Of a DNA stretch of 64,000 nucleotides, positions 44,007-51,977 are shown piece after piece. The notes under the pieces were generated by a model. It saw nothing but the letters and a program-made list of their open reading frames with translations, ran no database searches and was not told where the DNA came from. The translations under genes and the position numbers were made by a program. The stretch comes from CAIXSC01 sp046349935 (GTDB lineage Bacteria; Planctomycetota; Planctomycetia; Pirellulales; Pirellulaceae): the NCBI GenBank assembly GCA_046349935.1, contig JAXMBK010000005.1, positions 62,001-126,000 of the forward strand. Direction: 5' to 3'. Position 1 is the stretch's first letter. The number at the start of each line of letters is the position of its first letter.

Positions 44007-45800
44007 TTACTCCTGATCCTCGTCGCGGACGCTGAACTCCAGCTTCCATCTTCGCTCGGACTGAGTGCTCGCGCACCACAATTCGAACATGCCGAGTTCC
44101 GTCACTTTGGATTCGAATTTCACAGGGACGTAATGTTCGTCGCGCGTCGGATCGGCCGGAAGCGTGGTTTCGAGCGAATCGCTTTCTTCGATCTCGTCTT
44201 CCGTCCAATGTGCGACGACGTCTCCGGGCCGGTCGAGCTTTCGGACGCTCGAGCTGAAGAAGCGAAAGTGAGCCGGCTCGCCGACGACCAGTCCGATTTC
44301 GCTGGAGGGCACCGAGTGTTCTGTGCCTTCTTCCATGCCGAAAGGCACGACGCAAAGGGCCCGCAAGGGTCGCGGTGCGCCGGGGATGGCGAGTCCTGCG
44401 GATTCGATTCCAACGTAATAGGATCGAGCGGTGCCGCCGCGAATGCGTACGCCGCCGCGGTGTTTCGTCCAGCCGTAGTAGGCGGCGCCGCGGGCGACGG
44501 CGTTGTCCAGGTCGTGCTCGCCTTCGAGCACCTTCGGGGCCGACTTTCGGCCCGCCCAGTCGCCAAGCGTCTCCAGCAAGCGGCTCCGGAGGGACGCCGC
44601 CTTGAAGACGCCGCCATTGAACAGAACGTGGGAGGGCCGTGCTGGATTGTCGGCTTCGCCATGAGCTTGCAGGAACGCTGCGACGTGGCGTGTGACGGCT
44701 GTGTCGGTCTCAAACGGCAGCCCGATTTCTTGAAAGCCGGAAGCTCGTCGCCGAGCCGGTTTGTCGGTTGCGGCGCACCGCGGGAAGAAGCCTTCGATGA
44801 GCAGATCGAGAACCTTCTGCCGATCCACGTCGACTGACACGGCGCCGCCGATGAGCTTGCTGCCGCGCCCCAGCACGGCGATGGGGTGCTTCTTGGGACC
44901 GTTCTCCGCCAGCAATGCTTCTTTGGCGGCGCGGCATGAATGCCATAGCGAGACTGATTGCCACGGGTCAAGCTTCACGCCTTTGTCGGCGAACTGTCGG
45001 GCGACTTCGTGAGCTAGCGCCAAATCCATGTTGTCGCCGCCCACCAACAAGTGAGAGCCCACGGCGACTCGACGCAGCACCAACTCCCCCTGCTCCTCGG
45101 CGACGCCGACCAGCGTGAGGTCGGTGGTGCCGCCGCCGACGTCGCACGTCAACAGCAGATCGCCCACTTTGAGTGCGCGTCGCCATCGGTCTCCCATCGC
45201 GTCGAGCCACGCGTAGATGGCCGCTTGGGGTTCTTCGAGCAGCACGAAATTGGCGGGGAGGCCGGCCGCCAACGCGGCTTCGCGTGTGAGCTCGCGGGCG
45301 GCCGCATCGAAGGAGGCCGGGACGGTCAGTACGACGTGTTGGTCGCGGAAGGGAGCGTCGGGGTGAGCGTGTTCCCAGGACGCAACGAGGTGTTCGAGGT
45401 ACCGACGTGTGGCGGTGACGGGCGAGATGCGGGCGACCTTCTCGGAGGCGCCCCAAGGGAGGATCGGTTGATGGCGGTCGACTCGGCTGTGACACAACCA
45501 TGACTTGGCGCCGCCGACCGTCCGTTCGGGCGCGTCGGCGGACTGGCGGCGAGCGATCTCGCCCACGGCATAGTCGCAGTTCTTGCTCCAAGGTGTGTCG
45601 AGGGAAGCGTTGCCCAGTTCGTGCGAGGCGGCCAGATAGGTGAATGATGGCAGCGAGGGACGCGATTCGATCGTCGAAGGCGCGACGAGTTGCGGAATGG
45701 AGAGCAACTGGACCTGCGGATGATCGCCTTCGACAGGCGTAAATGCGGCGACGCTGTTGGTCGTGCCCAAGTCGATCCCGATGATGAAGCGAGCAGACAT
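44007..45800 (-). CDS. Hsp70-family (DnaK-like) protein
   Basis: 597 residues; ATG 45800. Actin-like ATPase: phosphate 1 loop IIGIDLGTTNSVAAF (5-19), phosphate 2 DVGGGTTDLTLV near 215, adenosine loop near 370-400 (PSHVLFNGGVFKA). The C-terminal half departs from DnaK, with no clear beta-sandwich substrate-binding motif and no EEVD-like tail. This is the divergent branch usually called Hsp70 family protein and found beside DUF2760. The DUF2760 gene ends only 2 bp upstream, so the pair is co-translated. Likely ATP-dependent chaperone-like, client unknown. Confidence 0.9.
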   Translation of the reverse strand: MSARFIIGIDLGTTNSVAAFTPVEGDHPQVQLLSIPQLVAPSTIESRPSLPSFTYLAASHELGNASLDTPWSKNCDYAVGEIARRQSADAPERTVGGAKSWLCHSRVDRHQPILPWGASEKVARISPVTATRRYLEHLVASWEHAHPDAPFRDQHVVLTVPASFDAAARELTREAALAAGLPANFVLLEEPQAAIYAWLDAMGDRWRRALKVGDLLLTCDVGGGTTDLTLVGVAEEQGELVLRRVAVGSHLLVGGDNMDLALAHEVARQFADKGVKLDPWQSVSLWHSCRAAKEALLAENGPKKHPIAVLGRGSKLIGGAVSVDVDRQKVLDLLIEGFFPRCAATDKPARRRASGFQEIGLPFETDTAVTRHVAAFLQAHGEADNPARPSHVLFNGGVFKAASLRSRLLETLGDWAGRKSAPKVLEGEHDLDNAVARGAAYYGWTKHRGGVRIRGGTARSYYVGIESAGLAIPGAPRPLRALCVVPFGMEEGTEHSVPSSEIGLVVGEPAHFRFFSSSVRKLDRPGDVVAHWTEDEIEESDSLETTLPADPTRDEHYVPVKFESKVTELGMFELWCASTQSERRWKLEFSVRDEDQE

Positions 45801-45802
45801 GC

Positions 45803-46366
45803 TTAGCGTACCTCGACTTCAGCGGGAGCCACGATGAGGGCCGAATCGGATGCACCGGACCAACTGGGAAGGGCGCAAGTCGTCGCTTGCCATCCGGGAT
45901 GGACTAATTGGCCGCGGAGCGGCGGACTTTGGACGACTTGTCCCGTCAAGTGAAAACGATTGGGGTCGTAACCTGCCGGCACCTCGACCTCGGCCGACTC
46001 GGGCTGAGCCAAGAGCGGCTGAAGCGAGAACATGCGATCGAGCGTCTTGCGGCAGTCGCGTAAGACGTCGCGGGCTGCAGACCCAATTTGGGCATCCGAG
46101 TAGCCATCCAGCGACTCTTGAACCAGGTCGACGAAGCGGGCTTCGCGTTGGAGGGCGGCGAGCAGCGTGAGGGCCTCGCTGCGGGCCGGGGTCTTCGGGG
46201 CGGGACGCGCCGAAGCAGGGGCATCGGGGCGAGCGGCGTCGGCCTCGCGACCGCGCGGCGGCGGCAAGGCGATCGTCTCGCCATTGAGCACTCGTTCAAC
46301 TTGTTCGGCAACGGCCGCGTTTCCCAGAGTGCGGAAAAACGCCCGGAACGCTAATCCCAGTCGCAT
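45803..46366 (-). CDS. DUF2760 domain-containing protein
   Basis: 187 residues, ATG 46366. Begins MRLGLAFRAFFRTLGN, typical of the DUF2760 N-terminus, then a Pro/Ala-rich linker (about 45-62) and the conserved C-terminal region with LLAALQREARFVDLVQESLD, GYSDAQIGSAARDVLRDCRK and PGYDPNRFHLTGQV-like segments. DUF2760 pairs with Hsp70-family genes. No catalytic motif; no signal peptide. Two bases precede the Hsp70-like gene. Confidence 0.88.
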   Translation of the reverse strand: MRLGLAFRAFFRTLGNAAVAEQVERVLNGETIALPPPRGREADAARPDAPASARPAPKTPARSEALTLLAALQREARFVDLVQESLDGYSDAQIGSAARDVLRDCRKTLDRMFSLQPLLAQPESAEVEVPAGYDPNRFHLTGQVVQSPPLRGQLVHPGWQATTCALPSWSGASDSALIVAPAEVEVR

Positions 46367-46627
46367 TAGTCATCTCCCCCCAGACTCGCATGTCCGCATC
46401 GCAGCGGTTCGCATCTCGATAGCGTAACGGACGCAGGTCAAGTCGCGGAAGGCTAGAGAGGCTGCCGAAGGGGGGGCCAGGAATTGTCTCCGAGAAATTT
46501 GGCTTTTTTGGAGTTTTCCGGGGCCGATTTTCGGACGGATTGCGATTGGTGAGTTGCGCGGTTGTTTGGACCGTGGTGCTTGCGGAGAGCGACTCCGCGG
46601 AGGTGAGTGTCGGAAGGAGCGTGTGCG

Positions 46628-47697
46628 ATGCCGGCGAAACGACGACGTGAGATTATGGACCCGACGCGGGTGGGGGCGTACCACTGTTACTCCCGCTGCG
46701 TGCGGCGGGCGTTCTTGGCGGGGATCGATTTGGAGACGGGACGCGACTTTTCCCACCGCAAGGATTGGGTGCGGCAGCGGCTGGAGGCTTTGGCGAGCGT
46801 ATTTGCGATCGACGTGCTGGATCATGCGGTGATGGAGAATCACGTGCACTCGATCCTGCGGAACCGGCCCGATGTGGCGCGGGCCTGGACGAAGCGGGAG
46901 GTGGCCGAGCGGTGGTTGCGGTTGAGCCGTAAGCGGCTGGCGTTGCTCGACCCGCCGGATCGGGAGCAGGTGGAGGAGCTGCTGAAGACGAAGGGGCGCG
47001 TGGATGTGCTGCGGAAGCGGCTGTCGAACATCAGCTGGTTCATGATCATGCTGAACGAGCCGCTGGCGTTGCGGGCGAACTTGGAAGACGAGATGTCGGG
47101 GCATTTTTGGGCGGAGCGGTTCGGGAGCATGCGGCTGGAGAACGACGAGTCGCTGTTGGTGTGCAGTTTGTACGTCGACCTGAATCCGATCCGAGCGGGG
47201 CGGCGACGTCGCCGGAGACGTCGATCTTTACGGGGCCTGCGATCGGCTGCGGGATTTGCAGCAGGAGCTGCTGGCGCAGCGGCGGCGGAAGCGGGAGACG
47301 CTGCGGCGGGTGCTGGGAGAGGGGCCGGACGAACTGGAGCTGGATGCGCGGCGGGTGTTGCGGCGGAAGAAGCCGCGGTCGGGGTGGCTGTCGCCGGTGC
47401 GCGTGGAGGGGGACGGGTATGCGGGGGCGGCGGCGGGGCGGGCGCGCGTCGGACAAGGGTTACTTGCCGATGACGCTGGAGAAGTACCTGCAGTTGTTGG
47501 ATGCGTGCGGGCGGGAGCGGACGGAGGGGAAGCGGGGGGTGATCCCGGCGGAGCTGCCGCCGTTGTTGGAGCGGCTGGGGTGGGACAAGGCGACGTGGAG
47601 CGACGAGGCGGCGGCGGCGGCGCGACGTTTTGCGCGGATCGGGGCGCAGTGCGCGGCAGGCGGCGGAAAGGAAAAACGCGCGAAAAAGGAAACCTAA
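46628..47697 (+). pseudogene. decayed IS200/RAYT-like transposase (at least two frameshifts)
   Basis: ATG 46628 behind AAGGAG. First segment (frame of 46628, up to about 47200) reads REIMDPTRVGAYHCYSRCVR, MENHVHSILRNRP with the HxH metal motif of Y1 transposases, and YVDLNPIRAG, a hallmark of REP-associated tyrosine transposases. After about 47200 similarity continues in another frame (SPETSIFTG, then DRLRDLQQELLAQRRRKRE), and after about 47450 in a third (SDKGYLPMTLEKYLQLLDAC, GKRGVIPAELPPLLERLGWD) to the TAA at 47697. The frame changes lie in GC-rich runs, so sequencing error is possible. No inverted repeats were found at the ends. Confidence 0.8.
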
Positions 47698-47718
47698 TTC
47701 AGACAGTCTGAATTTTTT
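47696..47718 (+). terminator. perfect palindrome plus T-run after the transposase remnant
   Basis: AATTCAGAC-A-GTCTGAATT followed by T's; the palindrome starts inside the stop codon of the remnant's last frame. The one-base loop is short for a hairpin, so it may also be an operator-like site. Confidence 0.6.
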
Positions 47719-47881
47719 CGCCCAAAGCGCCCAAAGCCCCCGCGCGCGGTCGTCGAGCGAGTCGGCAGCGCGAGGGACGCCTCTGCGGGGCCTGTCACGC
47801 GCCGGTTTTTACGCGAATTGAACGTCGCGGACGCTCGTGGTGCGCGCGCTACTCAAGAAACCGACGGCAGCCGCTCGCCGA

Positions 47882-49273
47882 CTAACGTTCACCTTGACTT
47901 GATTGCACCCGCCGAATCCCCTGCTCCGCCGCCCAGCAGATCCGATCGAGCTCGTCCATCGTGACGCTCAACGGCGGCATGATTACCACGACGTTTCCCA
48001 AGGGACGCAGCCAAACCCCCTCGCTCAACGCATGCTGGCATACCAGATGCCCGACCCGCTCCTCCCACTGCCAACCTGCCTTCGTCGCGCGATCCCTCAC
48101 CAGCTCAATGCCGGCAATCATGCCAGTCTGCCGAACGTCCCCTACGATCGGCATCGCGCCGATCCGCTCCAAGTGCTCGCTTAGCCGTTCGATCTTCGCC
48201 TGCATCCGCTCCAGCGTCCGCTCTTCGCGGAACACATCCAGCGTCGCGAGCGCCACTGCCGCTCCCAGGGGATTGCCGCCATACGTGTGCCCATGAAAGA
48301 AGGTTTTCGACGACGCGAAGTCGCCCAAGAACGCTTCGTAGACTTCGTTGGTCGTAAGCGTCGCTGATAAGGGCAAGTAGCCGCCCGTCAGCCCCTTGGC
48401 CAAACATAGAAAATCGGGCGTCACCGACTCGTGCTCACAGGCGAACATCCGACCTGTTCGCCCCATCCCTACCGCCACTTCGTCGGCGATCAGCAACACG
48501 TCATATCGCTTCGTCAACGCGCGAACTCCCTGCAAAAAGCCAGGTGGATGCTTCACCATCCCGGCCGCACATTGCATCAGCGGTTCGATTACCACCGCCG
48601 CCAAAGTCGCATGGTGCTCCGCAAGCAACCGCTCCACCTCTTGCAAGTAATGCTCGCGTAAGCGAGTCGACTCGACGCCGGCAGGCGGGCGATATGAATC
48701 GGGCGTCGGCGCTCGCACCACGTCAAACAGCAAGGGGCGAAACAGCTGATGAAATCGAGCGACTCCCCCGACGCTCACACTGCCCAAAGTATCGCCGTGA
48801 TAGGCTGCATCAAACGCCAGATACCGAGTCTTCTGCGGTCGTGAATCCGCGCGCTGATGCCAGTACTGAAAGGCCATCTTGAGCGCCACTTCAACGGCTG
48901 TCGCCCCATTATCAGAAAAGAAGACGTGGCGCAGACCCGCCGGCGCAAGGTCGGTGAGGCGCTTCGCAAGCCGCACGGTCGTGGGGTTGGACATTCCCAG
49001 CGACGTGACGTGGGCAACGCGATCCAATTGGTCTCGGATCGCTTGATCAAGACGTGGATGACGATGACCGTGGACATTGCACCACAGACTGCTCACTCCA
49101 TCCAAATAAGCTCGACCCTGCAAATCAAAAAGAGTGCACCCGTTCGCCCGCTCAATCAGAAACGGCTCGTATTCCGCCATCTGCGTGAATGCGTGCCAGA
49201 CGATGTCACGATCCCAATTCCGCAAGTCTTCCTCTGACGCACCCACCGGTCGCTCCGCCGACTCTAGCTCCAC
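47882..49273 (-). CDS. bioA: adenosylmethionine-8-amino-7-oxononanoate aminotransferase
   Basis: 463 residues from GTG 49273, which overlaps the end of the SAM-hydrolase C-domain gene by about 10 bp; the longer frame to 49339 lies inside that gene. PLP-dependent class III aminotransferase: WHAFTQM (BioA-typical substrate loop), LWCNVHGHRHPRLD, DNGATAVEVALKM, YHGDTLG, IADEVAVGMGRTG with the Asp, and K of LCLAKGLTGG. It transfers the amino group of S-adenosylmethionine to KAPA in biotin synthesis. Last gene of the gat operon; no other bio genes are near. Confidence 0.95.
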   Translation of the reverse strand: MELESAERPVGASEEDLRNWDRDIVWHAFTQMAEYEPFLIERANGCTLFDLQGRAYLDGVSSLWCNVHGHRHPRLDQAIRDQLDRVAHVTSLGMSNPTTVRLAKRLTDLAPAGLRHVFFSDNGATAVEVALKMAFQYWHQRADSRPQKTRYLAFDAAYHGDTLGSVSVGGVARFHQLFRPLLFDVVRAPTPDSYRPPAGVESTRLREHYLQEVERLLAEHHATLAAVVIEPLMQCAAGMVKHPPGFLQGVRALTKRYDVLLIADEVAVGMGRTGRMFACEHESVTPDFLCLAKGLTGGYLPLSATLTTNEVYEAFLGDFASSKTFFHGHTYGGNPLGAAVALATLDVFREERTLERMQAKIERLSEHLERIGAMPIVGDVRQTGMIAGIELVRDRATKAGWQWEERVGHLVCQHALSEGVWLRPLGNVVVIMPPLSVTMDELDRICWAAEQGIRRVQSSQGER

Positions 49274-49554
49274 TTTACCAAGACCTTTTCGCCGGGACGA
49301 ACGCCCAACATGATGCACGCGCTGTCGCCGACCATGCACAACTCAAGAAACCCCGAGGCGCTCAACAACCCGAGAAACGTCATCGGCGGCTCTTGATGGT
49401 CCGAGCCAAATAGTCCCACCGTCATATGCTCGTCGCAGGTTATCGTTACACGTTCGTCACGAGGTGCATCGCGCAAGGCTTCGCATGCAATATCGGTAAC
49501 GAGGTTTCCCTCTGGAGAAATGCTGGTCACTCGTCCTTCAACTCGACCGGGCAC
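49264..49554 (-). CDS. stand-alone C-terminal domain of the SAM hydrolase / adenosyl-halide synthase family
   Basis: 96 residues from GTG 49554, preceded by AGGGAGGAG (a strong site). Sequence GRVTSISPEGNLVTDI and LGLLSASGFLELCMVGDSAC ...LGVRPGEKVLVKW parallel the last 95 residues of the SAM hydrolase encoded just upstream (VIFVDRFGNLVTNL, GSSNRLEVAMVNGNAAEALG, VGAGTEVEW). It lacks the N-terminal catalytic domain. So it is a lone beta-barrel domain, which in the full enzyme helps bind the adenosine. It lies 130 bp behind the SAM hydrolase gene and overlaps bioA. Function unknown. Confidence 0.7.
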   Translation of the reverse strand: MPGRVEGRVTSISPEGNLVTDIACEALRDAPRDERVTITCDEHMTVGLFGSDHQEPPMTFLGLLSASGFLELCMVGDSACIMLGVRPGEKVLVKWS

Positions 49555-49684
49555 GGCAACTCCTCCCTTGCGTCTGCTTTCAAGTCTCTCACGCTGCGGC
49601 GACTATTGTAGCGCACTCGAACGCCTCAGCAAAATATGGGAAACCGCCCTAAACGTCGAATTGAAGCGACTTTCTGTCTACTTC

Positions 49685-50482
49685 TCACGGAGTCCACTCG
49701 ACCTCGGTTCCCGCGCCGACGCCCAGTGCTTCCGCGGCGTTCCCGTTCACCATTGCAACCTCAAGACGGTTCGACGACCCCAGTAAGGCGACGATCGAAC
49801 CGCTCGGGCAGTCGCCATAGGTCTCCACCCATTCGATGCCCGCCCGCGCACCGCACCTCACCTTGCCTCTCCCTCCTCTACTCCGCGCCCGAGCATCCTG
49901 CAGCAGTGCGGCCTCTAGATTCGTCACGAGATTGCCAAATCGATCGACGAAGATCACTTCTCCCATCACACTCGCATCCGCACTCCGCGCCTCCGGCCAC
50001 TCCAACCGTTTGGCCAAATCATGCGGCGGTCCAAGCTTCATCGGCGCCAAACCTTCCAACAGCTGCGCGGCGACCGGCGCCAGAATGTCGCGTCCATGAA
50101 ACGTCGCGGCGACTCGCGCATTCCAATACTCGGCTGCTTCCAATCGGAACGCCCAATCCGGCTTGCCCTTGGCGAGCAGGCCATCGAATATGCCGTTATC
50201 CGGCCCCAACACTCGGCGGCCGTCAAACTGCGCCGCAACCAACGCACGCGAGGTACCAACTCCCGGATCAACCACCGCGACATGCAGGGCGTCGCGCGGA
50301 AACCACTCGCTTGCATCCGCGAGCACAAGCGCCGCGGCGCGGACGTCTTGCGGGCCGATGTCGTGCGTGATGTCGACGAGCAGGACGTCGCGCGAGCGAC
50401 GCAACAGCGACCCCTTCAACTGCGCGACATACACGCTGCCCGCACCGAAGTCTGTCGTGAGCGTAACAATCGACCTCGCCAT
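49685..50482 (-). CDS. S-adenosyl-L-methionine hydrolase (adenosine-forming), DUF62 family
   Basis: 265 residues, full length. N-terminal catalytic domain: LTTDFGAGSVYVAQLKG with D11, DITHDIGPQDVRAAA, VVDPGVGTSR and GPDNGIF, all conserved in SAM hydroxide adenosyltransferases. Lacks anything pointing to the fluorinase or chlorinase. C-terminal domain 170-265. It cleaves SAM to adenosine plus methionine. 13 bp behind gatB, so it is probably co-transcribed with the gat operon. Functionally odd neighbour of bioA, which also uses SAM. Confidence 0.92.
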   Translation of the reverse strand: MARSIVTLTTDFGAGSVYVAQLKGSLLRRSRDVLLVDITHDIGPQDVRAAALVLADASEWFPRDALHVAVVDPGVGTSRALVAAQFDGRRVLGPDNGIFDGLLAKGKPDWAFRLEAAEYWNARVAATFHGRDILAPVAAQLLEGLAPMKLGPPHDLAKRLEWPEARSADASVMGEVIFVDRFGNLVTNLEAALLQDARARSRGGRGKVRCGARAGIEWVETYGDCPSGSIVALLGSSNRLEVAMVNGNAAEALGVGAGTEVEWTP

Positions 50483-50495
50483 TCGACTCGCTCAA

Positions 50496-51977
50496 TCAAC
50501 TCGACGAGGATTGCTGAATGATCCGCAGGCACGTCTCACGAACATCGTTCGGATTCACATTCGGATTCCGCTTCTTGGCCTGGCCGATCAGCGACGCGAC
50601 GGCCTGCACCTTGCCTGCGGCGACATCCGCAACCACTCGCGGGTTATCCGCCAACAACTGCCGACAAAGCGACTCGATCTCTTCGCCGCTCACCGCCGCA
50701 ATCCCCAGGCGATCAAGCGTCTGGGCGACGCTCAGCCGCTGGTCGACCATAACCGCAAAGACTTCCTTCGCTCGCGGTCCAGGCACTCGCCCTGCTTTGA
50801 TCCCGGTGAGCAGTTCGGCCATCGCTGCCGCCGACACCGGAAACTGGTCGACGCTCTCGCCGCGCTCGTTCATCAGCCGCAGCGTCTCTTGCGTCACCCA
50901 ATTCGAGGCCAGCTTGCCGTCGCCGACCGCGTCCGCAACCGCCAGGTAATAGGCGGCAAACGCCGGCTCCTGATTGACGATCACGTCGGCATCGTAAGCC
51001 GTCAATCGATACTGCGCTTGCAACCGCTGCCGCAGCTGCGCCGGCAACTCGCCTAGCCCCGCGCGCACTCGCTCGATCTGTTCGTCGGTCACCACCACGG
51101 GCGCCAAATCGGGGTCCGGAAAATAGCGATAGTCGCTGGATTCCTCTTTGTGTCGCTGGCCATACGTGACTTGCCGCTGGTCGTCCCAGCCGCGCGTCTG
51201 CTTCGGCGCCTCGCCCTTCTTCAGGCCCGTCTCAAGCCATGCCTCGTATTGACGCGTCGCTTCATAGGCCAATGCCCGCTCGACGGCTCGAAAGCTGTTG
51301 ACGTTCTTCACCTCGACGATCGGCGTCGCAATCGTGCCGTCGGCCGTAGGAATGTGCAGATTCACATTAGCATCGACTCGCAAACTGCCTTCCTGCATGT
51401 TGCAGTCGGAAACCCCCAAATACAGCAGCAACAGACGCAATTCGGTCAGATAAGCCTTGGCTTCCTTCGGCGATCGTAAATCGGGTTCACTCACGATCTC
51501 CAACAGCGGCGTGCCGGTGCGGTTGAGGTCGATGCGGCTATCCGCTTTGCCCGCCAATTCGTCATGCATGCTCTTCCCCGCATCCTCTTCGAGGTGCGCG
51601 CGCGTGATGCGAATCTTCTTGGGCTCGAATTCTCCCTTGGCGTCGTGGATTTCCAGCCAGCCATGCTGAGACATCGGGAGGTCGAACTGGCTGATCTGAT
51701 ATCCCTTGGGCAAGTCAGGATAGTAGTAGTTCTTGCGATCCCACTTGGTGAAGCGAGGGATTTCGCAATTGAGCGCCAGCGCCGTGCGCAGCGACAACTG
51801 ATACGCCTCGCGATTCATCACCGGCAACGCCCCCGGCAATCCGATGCAGACGGGGCAAGTTTGCGTATTCGGCGCAGCGCCGAATTGGGTGCTGCAACGG
51901 CAGAACAGCTTGCTGCGCGTCGCCAACTGGACGTGGACTTCCAAACCAATGATCAACTCGTACGGACCGTCGCTCAT
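50496..51977 (-). CDS. gatB: Asp/Glu-tRNA amidotransferase subunit B
   Basis: 493 residues; ATG 51977 overlaps the gatA stop (ATGA). Start IIGLEVHVQLATRSKLFCRC, then CPVCIGLPGALPVMN with the zinc cysteines, EEDAGKSMHD, GVSDCNMQEGSLRVDANVN, SDYRYFPDPDL and the C-terminal YqeY-like helical domain. GatB binds and phosphorylates the misacylated tRNA's acidic side chain. Full length and order gatC-gatA-gatB, the usual order in bacteria. Confidence 0.97.
   Translation of the reverse strand: MSDGPYELIIGLEVHVQLATRSKLFCRCSTQFGAAPNTQTCPVCIGLPGALPVMNREAYQLSLRTALALNCEIPRFTKWDRKNYYYPDLPKGYQISQFDLPMSQHGWLEIHDAKGEFEPKKIRITRAHLEEDAGKSMHDELAGKADSRIDLNRTGTPLLEIVSEPDLRSPKEAKAYLTELRLLLLYLGVSDCNMQEGSLRVDANVNLHIPTADGTIATPIVEVKNVNSFRAVERALAYEATRQYEAWLETGLKKGEAPKQTRGWDDQRQVTYGQRHKEESSDYRYFPDPDLAPVVVTDEQIERVRAGLGELPAQLRQRLQAQYRLTAYDADVIVNQEPAFAAYYLAVADAVGDGKLASNWVTQETLRLMNERGESVDQFPVSAAAMAELLTGIKAGRVPGPRAKEVFAVMVDQRLSVAQTLDRLGIAAVSGEEIESLCRQLLADNPRVVADVAAGKVQAVASLIGQAKKRNPNVNPNDVRETCLRIIQQSSSS

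Noticed and set aside
46628..47697. programmed frameshifting in the transposase
   Set aside because: More than one frame change and the lack of a slippery heptamer with a following structure favour decay or sequence error; IS200-like enzymes do not normally use frameshifting.
49264..49554. split gene: the lone C-domain as a fragment of the upstream SAM hydrolase
   Set aside because: The upstream enzyme already has its complete own C-domain; the lone gene has its own ribosome site and start.
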